Shown one piece after another: positions 17,082 to 24,450 of a DNA stretch of 64,000 nt. The position numbers and the translations under genes are program-made. The stretch lies in the NCBI RefSeq assembly GCF_001592945.1, contig NZ_LRPB01000005.1, forward strand, positions 186,001 through 250,000, read 5' to 3'. Positions within the stretch are counted from its first letter, which is position 1; each line of letters starts with the position of its first letter. Under the pieces are notes generated by a model. It had not been told where the DNA came from and searched no databases. It saw nothing but the letters and a program-made list of their open reading frames with translations. This stretch comes from Roseivirga seohaensis. GTDB taxonomy: Bacteria > Bacteroidota > Bacteroidia > Cytophagales > Cyclobacteriaceae.

Positions 17082-17089
17082 TATTTTTG
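17082..17089 (+). promoter_or_regulatory. Candidate promoter -7 element for the M16 peptidase operon
   Basis: TATTTTTG fits TAnnTTTG, with a TTG at 17056-17058 as a possible -33 element (spacing 23, slightly long). It predicts transcription starting shortly before ATG 17109, which supports that start over GTG 17070. Confidence 0.35.
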
Positions 17090-17108
17090 CCAGCCTACCC
17101 AATTGTAT

Positions 17109-18353
17109 ATGATCCAATTTGAACAATTTGAACTAAAAAACGGCCTTCAGGTCATTTTTCACCAAGACCTTACTTCACCTATGGTGGTGGTAAATGTACT
17201 TTACAATGTGGGGTCGAGAGATGAAGATGAAAAGCGCACCGGATTTGCTCATCTTTTTGAGCATTTAATGTTTGGTGGCTCACTAAACGTACCCAATTAT
17301 GACGAGCCATTACAGAAAGTTGGGGGCGAGAACAATGCGTTCACAAGCCCAGACATTACAAACTACTACATAACGCTTCCGGCCGAAAACATGGAAACTG
17401 CATTTTGGTTGGAATCGGACAGAATGCTAAGCCTTTCTTTCGACCCAAAAGTATTGGAAGTACAGCGTTCTGTGGTGATCGAAGAATTTAAGCAACGGTA
17501 CTTGAATCAACCTTATGGCGATGCTTGGTTGAAATTGAGACCGTTGGTGTATAAAGAACATCCTTACAAATGGGCGACCATTGGGAAGGAAATTGAGCAC
17601 ATTGAAAAGGCCACCATGGATGATGTGAAGGATTTTTTCCATCGTTTCTACAAACCCAATAATGCAGTTTTAGTGGTGGCTGGAAATACTACTTTGGATG
17701 AAGTAAAACGACTGAGCGAAAAGTGGTTTGGTGAAATTCCAAAAGGTGAAACCAATGTACGAAATTTACCTCAAGAGCCTGTTCAAACTGAATATAGAGA
17801 GTTAGAAGTAGAAGCGCCTGTGCCGGCAGACTCTCTGTATATGGCTTTTCATATGGAAGGGCGAGCGGATGGAAAATATTACGCTACTGATTTATTGAGC
17901 GATATTTTAGGGCGCGGTAAGTCGTCATTATTGCACGATCAATTGGTAGAGAAACAAAGGTTGTTCAGTTCGATTGGGGCTTATGTAATGGGTTCTAGTG
18001 ACCCTGGCTTACTCGTGATCAATGGGCAATTGAGTGCTGGTGTTTCGCTGGCTGAGGCTGAAAAAGCAGTGTGGGATTTGATTGAAGATTTTAAAAACAC
18101 TTCGATTGAAGCCGCTACTTTGCAGAAGGTGAAAAACAAAGCAGAGTCGACCATTGTTTTTGGCGAAGTTGAATTACTGAACCGAGCCATGAATTTGGCG
18201 CATGCTTGGACTTTAGGCGATCCCGACATGGTAAACCATGAAGGTGAGAAAATTCAGGCCGTTACGGTAGAAGATATTAAGGAGCAGGCCAATAAAATAT
18301 TGGTGAAAACAAACGCTTCGGTATTAAGGTATAAAGCAAAAAAAGAAATATGA
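17109..18353 (+). CDS. M16-family zinc metallopeptidase
   Basis: The protein has 414 residues from ATG 17109. The inverted zinc motif HLFEH (His48, Glu51, His52) lies in FAHLFEHLMFGGS, with the distal Glu expected in the downstream helix region (VIEEFKQRYLN). The second M16_C domain follows (about 165-345, FYKPNNAVLVVAGNTTLDEV). One active-site half plus one C domain and no signal peptide mark it as a cytoplasmic single-chain processing-type peptidase. The longer GTG 17070 start adds 13 residues overlapping a promoter-like element. The stop overlaps the ispF start (ATGA). Confidence 0.9.
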   Translation: MIQFEQFELKNGLQVIFHQDLTSPMVVVNVLYNVGSRDEDEKRTGFAHLFEHLMFGGSLNVPNYDEPLQKVGGENNAFTSPDITNYYITLPAENMETAFWLESDRMLSLSFDPKVLEVQRSVVIEEFKQRYLNQPYGDAWLKLRPLVYKEHPYKWATIGKEIEHIEKATMDDVKDFFHRFYKPNNAVLVVAGNTTLDEVKRLSEKWFGEIPKGETNVRNLPQEPVQTEYRELEVEAPVPADSLYMAFHMEGRADGKYYATDLLSDILGRGKSSLLHDQLVEKQRLFSSIGAYVMGSSDPGLLVINGQLSAGVSLAEAEKAVWDLIEDFKNTSIEAATLQKVKNKAESTIVFGEVELLNRAMNLAHAWTLGDPDMVNHEGEKIQAVTVEDIKEQANKILVKTNASVLRYKAKKEI

Positions 18354-18826
18354 AAATCAGAGTAGGTTTTGGATACGATGTACATCGATTAGAAGAGGGG
18401 AAAGACTTTTGGTTGGGCGGAATCAAGGTGCCTCATACGCACGGGGCTGTGGGTCATTCAGATGCAGATGTACTGATTCATGTGATTTGCGATGCGCTTT
18501 TAGGAGCAGCTAATCTGCGAGATATAGGTTTTCATTTTTCGGACAAAGATCCAAAATTCAAGGGGATTGACAGTAAAATTTTACTGAAGGAAGTAGTAGC
18601 GCTTCTAGAGGCTAAAGGCTTTTCTATTGGTAATATTGACAGCACTATTTGTTTAGAATTGCCGAAAGTAAACCCTCATATTCCTGAAATGAAAAAATGC
18701 CTTTCAGAAGTAATGGGAATTGAGGAAGAAGATATTTCTATCAAAGCTACTACCACTGAAAGGCTTGGTTTTGTAGGCAAGGCTGAAGGTGTGGCAGCTT
18801 ATGCTACCGTGCTGATTCAAAAGTAA
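18350..18826 (+). CDS. ispF: 2-C-methyl-D-erythritol 2,4-cyclodiphosphate synthase
   Basis: The 158-residue protein has the zinc-binding GYDVHRL (Asp10, His12), the GHSDADVLIHVICDALLGAA motif and the C-terminal IKATTTERLGFVGKAEGVAAYA. It cyclises CDP-methylerythritol 2-phosphate in the non-mevalonate isoprenoid pathway as a homotrimer. The gene overlaps the M16 peptidase stop by 4 bases and ends directly before mnmD, so the three genes form one operon. Length and motifs are complete. Confidence 0.97.
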   Translation: MKIRVGFGYDVHRLEEGKDFWLGGIKVPHTHGAVGHSDADVLIHVICDALLGAANLRDIGFHFSDKDPKFKGIDSKILLKEVVALLEAKGFSIGNIDSTICLELPKVNPHIPEMKKCLSEVMGIEEEDISIKATTTERLGFVGKAEGVAAYATVLIQK

Positions 18827-19504
18827 ATGGCTGAAGTAAAAATTATAGTTACCGAAGATGGTTCGCATTCGCTGTACCATGCTGAACTGAACGAAACCTA
18901 TCATTCTTTTCACGGAGCGGTGCAAGAGTCGCGTTATGTGTTTCTTAAAGAAGGGCTCGATTTTCTTCGTACTAGTTTCGCTTTAGATAAAATTCGAGTG
19001 CTTGAAGTTGGCTTTGGTACTGGGCTCAACGCTATTCTTACCTCTGAATGGGCGGTGGCAAATAAGGTGAGAGTTGAATACACCACGTTAGAGCCTTTCC
19101 CCTTAAAAAGTGAAGTGTATGAAGCGTTGAACTACCACGAATTTTTTGAGGATAAAACCGTGAAGGAACGGTTTTTAGCGCTTCATAATGCCGCTTGGGA
19201 AACAAAATTCCAACAAAACGAATTTTTCAACATACTAAAATCAGAAGCCAAACTTCAAGACTTTAACAGCGATTCACTATTCGATATCATCTTTTTCGAT
19301 GCCTTCGCACCAAGCAAACAATCCGAAATGTGGGATTTAGAGGTGATCGAAAAAACGGCTGAATTGCTCGACTCAAATGGTGTTTTTGTTACCTATTGCG
19401 CCAAAGGTCAACTGAAAAGGGATTTAAAAGCAGTTGGACTAGCCGTTGAAACCCTTCCTGGCCCTCCGGGTAAAAAGGAAATGGTAAGAGGTGTAAAACG
19501 CTAA
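18827..19504 (+). CDS. mnmD: tRNA (mnm5s2U34) methyltransferase MnmD-like
   Basis: The 225-residue protein has the SAM-binding motif LEVGFGTGLNAILT and the family signature FDIIFFDAFAPSKQSEMW. The C-terminal VFVTYCAKGQLKRDLKAVGL and PGPPGKKEM are also diagnostic. These proteins catalyse the last methylation of 5-methylaminomethyl-2-thiouridine at tRNA wobble position 34. It is the stand-alone MnmD form: the FAD-dependent MnmC oxidase domain found fused in E. coli is absent. It starts immediately after the ispF stop. Confidence 0.92.
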   Translation: MAEVKIIVTEDGSHSLYHAELNETYHSFHGAVQESRYVFLKEGLDFLRTSFALDKIRVLEVGFGTGLNAILTSEWAVANKVRVEYTTLEPFPLKSEVYEALNYHEFFEDKTVKERFLALHNAAWETKFQQNEFFNILKSEAKLQDFNSDSLFDIIFFDAFAPSKQSEMWDLEVIEKTAELLDSNGVFVTYCAKGQLKRDLKAVGLAVETLPGPPGKKEMVRGVKR

Positions 19505-19581
19505 GGCTAAAGTAGCTTTAAATTTGTACCCAAGTTCCTATTGCATTTTGATAAATCGTATATTGAAGCAGTTTTTAATTC

Positions 19582-20022
19582 TTGATGATGAAAGCAAACC
19601 AATACAAACTACTCAGTTATAATCTTTTTGTTGTTCTATTTTTCTTGGCTAGTTGCAAATCAGCCGAAAAGAAAAACACTCCTGAGTTTACAGTGAAAAA
19701 TGCTCGTGAATTTTCTCTGAATACTGAAGGGGTAAAGGAAGTGGCGCCTTCTAATATGATCAAAGATGCTATTAGGTTAAAAGGTGAGATTGAGTCAGTT
19801 AAAAGTACTTCCGATCGGGGAAATACTTATGTTTTCAAAGTTGAGGAAATTGTAAAATACGGAGCAACTTTCGCTACTGTTGCTCCAGCAGTGGGTGAAA
19901 AAATAAGTCTCGAAACCCCAGCCGATGTTCAATTTAGCAAAGGCGATAAAGTGTTGATAGACGTGTTAACTCCAATTACCAAAACAAAAGAAATGCTTAG
20001 TGCCACAATGGTTCAAAATTAA
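19582..20022 (+). CDS. Small lipoprotein upstream of the T9SS cargo genes
   Basis: The 146-residue protein (or 1-3 shorter, since two further codons after the first ATG could serve) has a signal and lipobox SYNLFVVLFFLASC, with Cys about 25. The mature part is beta-rich (IRLKGEIESVKSTSDRGNTYVFKVEEIVKYGATF, VLIDVLTP), like an OB-type or barwin-like barrel. No family is recognised. It ends 6 bases before the 1432-residue T9SS protein, so the two probably share a transcript. Confidence 0.75.
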   Translation: MMMKANQYKLLSYNLFVVLFFLASCKSAEKKNTPEFTVKNAREFSLNTEGVKEVAPSNMIKDAIRLKGEIESVKSTSDRGNTYVFKVEEIVKYGATFATVAPAVGEKISLETPADVQFSKGDKVLIDVLTPITKTKEMLSATMVQN

Positions 20023-20028
20023 GAAACC

Positions 20029-23000
20029 ATGAAAAACTTCTGGAAAGCCGGACTCCTAGTAGTTGTATTGTCTGTAGTTGCCTTCTTTTTTTTTAAGAAT
20101 GATGATCAATGGTATACTGCAGAGTACCGCCAATCATTGGTGTTTGAGTCAATCCCAGATTCGCTTCAAGTGGAGGATGAAGAAGCTGAGTTCGAGAATC
20201 CAATCAAAAGGCTTGAATTTGAATATGAAATGCTTGCCAATCCTATCACCGGCAAAATACCTTCAGGCATAAGAGAAAAGGAGCTAAGTTTTGCCAAAAC
20301 ACAAAAACGTTTCTTGGATTTAAATATTCGGATGCAAGCAAGTGGTACCAGCCAAAGTCAGGCAACTCCATTTGTGAGTAGAGGGCCATTTAATATAGGT
20401 GGTAGAACTCGCGCACTGGGAATAGATATTTCAAATGAAAATGTGATTTTGGCAGGTGGAGTTTCGGGTGGTTTGTGGCGATCGGCAGATGCAGGCCAAA
20501 CATGGAACAGAACTTCAACCGTAATGCAACTACCGGCAGTTTCGGCTTTGGTTCAAGATCAACGTTCAGGAAACACCGATACTTGGTTTTACTCTGCAGG
20601 GGAGTTTTTCGGAAATTCGGCTTCCATTACGGGAGCTTTTTATTTGGGCGATGGCATTTTCAAATCCACAGATGGTGGGTTGTCATGGACGGTAATTCCT
20701 TCTACAACTCAAAACGACAACACCAACCTCGGTGATTTCGGTTTGATAGGAGAAATAATAATAGATAATTCTAATACAGCAGTTCGTGAAATGTACGCGG
20801 CTCGATTGGGTAATATAGTGAGAACTACTGATGATTTTGCCACTTATACCACGGTATTAGGCGCTAATAATACTGGCTTTTCTTATACTGACGTAGCTAT
20901 TTCTACCACAGGAATGCTCATAGCAACCATTGCCAATAATGTGAATAATGGCCCAAATGCGCAAGAAGGAATTTATAAATCTGAAGACGGACTAACTTGG
21001 ATTAATATCAATCCGCCATCTGGTTTGCCGAGTTCATACGAAAGAATCGAAATAGCTTTCGATCCGCAAAATGAAGATGTTTTTTATGCTGTAGGTACTA
21101 GCTTCTTACTTAAACACACTATTAGCACCGGAGAGTGGGTGAACCTGACGGGTAATTTGGGAGTTTCAACAGATTCAGGGCAAGGACACAATACCCAAGG
21201 CGGTTATAACCTGATAATGAAAGTTCATCCTTCAAGCTCAGATACGATTTTTATTGGCGGAACAAATCTTTTACGTAGTGCTTCTGGTTTTAAATTGAGT
21301 TCTGATAGAGTGAATATTGGTGGTTATCGTGAAGATAACAATGCGAACAGCTTCCCGAAGTACAATAACCATCATCCAGATATTCACTCATTAGTATTTT
21401 ACCCTTCAGACCCTAATAAAATGCTTTCTGGTTCAGATGGTGGAGTTCACCTTACACTGAATAATAGTGCGGCAGGTACTAGTAGTCCAGTAACATGGCA
21501 GTCTTTAAACAATGGCTACCTCACTACACAAATTTATGCCATTGACTCATATAAGTTTAATAGAGGAGAAGAGCTACTGATTGCAGGAATGCAGGATAAC
21601 GGTACTTGGGGAGCAAATGAAAGCCTATCAAACACTAATTGGGTTGAGATTTTTGGTGGCGATGGTTCATATAATGGTATTACTTATAATTCATTATATG
21701 TTTCTGCTCAACAAGGTCAGCTAAGGAGGTTCGAACTAAACTCTGAAAGCAATAGCTATGAATTTAAAGGAGATATTTCTCCAACCACTAGTGAAGATGA
21801 CTTTTTATTTATCAACCCCTTCATTTATGACCCTGTAAATCAGGATAGAATGTATGTGGGGGCGAAGGGTAGGGTGTTCTACACCAACGATATACGCCAA
21901 AATCCCGGAGATGGTGATTGGATAGAAATATCAATGGGGGTATCTAGAGTGAATGACTTTGTTTCGGCACTAGCCGCTTCTATCGAACCTGAAGGAGTGC
22001 TTTATTTCGGTACTAGAAATGGAAAGATATTTAAAGTGGCTGATGTAAATACTGATTTGACAGCGGTAGAAATTACTAGATCAAATTTACCAAATGGAGT
22101 AATTACAAGTCTAGCTGTAGATCCAGCTGATGCAAATAAAGTATTTGCCACTTTCGGAAATTACGGGATTATCAGTGTTTGGATGAGTAATGATGGGGGG
22201 CAAACATGGAGTTCAATTTCTGGAAATTTAGAAGAAAATGCCAATGGTTCAGGTAGCGGCCCTTCAGTACGCTACATCGATATTTTGCCAAATGGAGCTT
22301 CACCGATTTATTTTGTAGGAACATCCTTAGGACTTTATAAAACATCTGTTTTAGACGGTGACAACACTGTTTGGACACAAGAGGGCACAGACGTTATTGG
22401 TAACTCAATTGTAAGTATGATTAAAGTTAGCCCATTAGATGGGCGTGTATTAGCAGCTACTCACGGCAATGGTGTTTTTCAAGCCAGTTACGATGTGGCC
22501 TTTTCTCCAAATATTAACTATTCAATCGATTACTCAACTCAAGAAGCAATACTCAGAGGGCCTGTTTCATATACCACCGGAGCGGGGTTTGCTTATCAAT
22601 GGATTAAGGATGATCAGGACATTTCTGGGGCAACAAGTTCTGAGTTACAGGTAACAACTTCTGGGGTTTATAAACTTAGGGTGAGTGATCAGTTGGGGCC
22701 TGTTGCTGTGTCGAATGCGATAAATATTAGCTTAGATAAAACAGCACCAGTGGTAAACTCCATTCTTAGACTAAACCCAGTACAGGAGCAGATAGAAACT
22801 ACAGAAGTGAGTTTTCAAATCACTTTCGATGAACCAGTGCAAGGGCTGTCAACTTCATCATTTGAATTGGCAGGAACAGCATCGGCCAGCATCGCATCTG
22901 TTACTTCAGTGTCTGCTAAAGTTTATAATATTCAGGTAGACAATATCAGTGGAACAGGGCTTTTGGATTTGAATATCAAATCAGAATCTGGAATTACCGA

Positions 23001-24327
23001 TTTGTTTCAAAATGCGTTTGCAGGTTCAATTTTAAGTGAAGAGACTTATACTATTCTTGATTTAACAGAACCTAGAGCAAGCATAGCAAGATCGCAACCT
23101 ACGTCTGAAGAAACCAACAGAACAGAGGTTGTATTTGCAGTAGACTTCAATGAACCTGTGAAGAATGTAGGAGCAGAAGATTTTGAGTTGTCCTCTAGTT
23201 CTATTTCTGCAAATATCGATCGCGTTACATCCAGTTCTTCTTCCAACTATTTGGTGTTTGTAAATGGTTATTCTGACAATGGACTGATAAACCTAGATTT
23301 CAAAGCAACTACTGATATTCAAGATGAAGCCGATAATGCTTTAGATGCAAACCTTATTTCTGAAGAGACTTATACGATCAACTCCGCATTGGCACCAACC
23401 GCTACAATTAAGCGCAATGCACCAACAGTAGGGGCAATCAATCGTCCAGATGTGGTCTTCGTGGTCGAATTCTCAGAAGATGTAAGCAATGTTGATATTA
23501 CTGATTTTGAATTGAGTTCTACAAGTATTCAAGCCACCATAGCAGAAATAACAGAAGATTCACCGAGCAAATATTTTGTTAAGGTAAATCAGTTTTTAAC
23601 AGAAGGTTTGATAGACCTCGATTTTATTAGCGCTACAGGAATTGAAAATAATGGAGGAAACATATTTGCCGGAGGTATTACAGAAGAAGAAACTTATACA
23701 GTCGATTTTTCAGTGGGACCAAGCGCAAGTATTACAAGAAAATCTCCTTTGTTAGAAACTACTAATCTGGCAGAGGTAACCTTTGAAATTACTTTTTCTG
23801 AAGGAGTAACGAATGTTGATTTAAGCGACTTCGAACTGTCATCAACATCGGTAACAGCAGTAATTCAAGGTGTGTTTTCAAGCGTTTCGAATACCAGTTA
23901 CTTAGTTGTAATTGAACAAATTGAATCTGACGGCTTAGTGGATTTAGATATTAAATCTTCGCACAATATTGAAAATGCTGATGGCAACCGATTTAATGGG
24001 AGTTTTGCGCTAGATGAAACCTACACCATCGAAAATATTATTACCGGAATTGACGATGCGCTAATAAATGATTTGAACATTACAGTACAGGAGAACCCCT
24101 CTTCAGGTGTTTTTAGAATTAAGTTGAATGCAGATATTCCTTTAGGCTTCAGTTATTCTATTACAGACAGCCAAGGATCTGAGATTTTGGAAGGGAAAAG
24201 AGAGAGCTACTTCATGGATGAAGTGATGATGTTGGATCTGAGCACTGTGTCAAACGGTATATACATGTTAAGAGTGGAAACTAAATATGGATTTATTAGT
24301 GCAAAACTCTTGAAACAACAGCGATAA
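20029..24327 (+). CDS. Giant BNR/VPS10-like repeat protein with four Ig-like repeats and T9SS sorting domain
   Basis: The protein has 1432 residues. The N-terminal hydrophobic segment (about 6-22) is an export signal or anchor. Residues 110-840 are a beta-propeller-type region with repeated Asp-box motifs (SADAGQTW, STDGGLSW, SEDGLTW, SNDGGQTW) as in sortilin/BNR proteins. An Ig-like segment (about 845-900) precedes four tandem repeats of about 108 residues (903-1334), each with a TNxxEVxFxVxFSExVxNV-like core ending in EETYTI. The final 85 residues (VQENPSSGVFRIKL to ISAKLLKQQR) form a type A T9SS C-terminal domain, so it is predicted to be secreted or surface-attached. Function is unknown. 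The paralogue at 24451-27420 lacks the four repeats. Confidence 0.88.
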   Translation: MKNFWKAGLLVVVLSVVAFFFFKNDDQWYTAEYRQSLVFESIPDSLQVEDEEAEFENPIKRLEFEYEMLANPITGKIPSGIREKELSFAKTQKRFLDLNIRMQASGTSQSQATPFVSRGPFNIGGRTRALGIDISNENVILAGGVSGGLWRSADAGQTWNRTSTVMQLPAVSALVQDQRSGNTDTWFYSAGEFFGNSASITGAFYLGDGIFKSTDGGLSWTVIPSTTQNDNTNLGDFGLIGEIIIDNSNTAVREMYAARLGNIVRTTDDFATYTTVLGANNTGFSYTDVAISTTGMLIATIANNVNNGPNAQEGIYKSEDGLTWININPPSGLPSSYERIEIAFDPQNEDVFYAVGTSFLLKHTISTGEWVNLTGNLGVSTDSGQGHNTQGGYNLIMKVHPSSSDTIFIGGTNLLRSASGFKLSSDRVNIGGYREDNNANSFPKYNNHHPDIHSLVFYPSDPNKMLSGSDGGVHLTLNNSAAGTSSPVTWQSLNNGYLTTQIYAIDSYKFNRGEELLIAGMQDNGTWGANESLSNTNWVEIFGGDGSYNGITYNSLYVSAQQGQLRRFELNSESNSYEFKGDISPTTSEDDFLFINPFIYDPVNQDRMYVGAKGRVFYTNDIRQNPGDGDWIEISMGVSRVNDFVSALAASIEPEGVLYFGTRNGKIFKVADVNTDLTAVEITRSNLPNGVITSLAVDPADANKVFATFGNYGIISVWMSNDGGQTWSSISGNLEENANGSGSGPSVRYIDILPNGASPIYFVGTSLGLYKTSVLDGDNTVWTQEGTDVIGNSIVSMIKVSPLDGRVLAATHGNGVFQASYDVAFSPNINYSIDYSTQEAILRGPVSYTTGAGFAYQWIKDDQDISGATSSELQVTTSGVYKLRVSDQLGPVAVSNAINISLDKTAPVVNSILRLNPVQEQIETTEVSFQITFDEPVQGLSTSSFELAGTASASIASVTSVSAKVYNIQVDNISGTGLLDLNIKSESGITDLFQNAFAGSILSEETYTILDLTEPRASIARSQPTSEETNRTEVVFAVDFNEPVKNVGAEDFELSSSSISANIDRVTSSSSSNYLVFVNGYSDNGLINLDFKATTDIQDEADNALDANLISEETYTINSALAPTATIKRNAPTVGAINRPDVVFVVEFSEDVSNVDITDFELSSTSIQATIAEITEDSPSKYFVKVNQFLTEGLIDLDFISATGIENNGGNIFAGGITEEETYTVDFSVGPSASITRKSPLLETTNLAEVTFEITFSEGVTNVDLSDFELSSTSVTAVIQGVFSSVSNTSYLVVIEQIESDGLVDLDIKSSHNIENADGNRFNGSFALDETYTIENIITGIDDALINDLNITVQENPSSGVFRIKLNADIPLGFSYSITDSQGSEILEGKRESYFMDEVMMLDLSTVSNGIYMLRVETKYGFISAKLLKQQR

Positions 24328-24450
24328 AATATATCTTTAGTATTCATCAGAAAAACCGTTTTTCGGAATTACTTCTATTTGGAAGTGTGATAATCCACTA
24401 GGGGTTCAAAAAACGTAGATCAAAACAGAAATACCTTAAACTACACTTAT

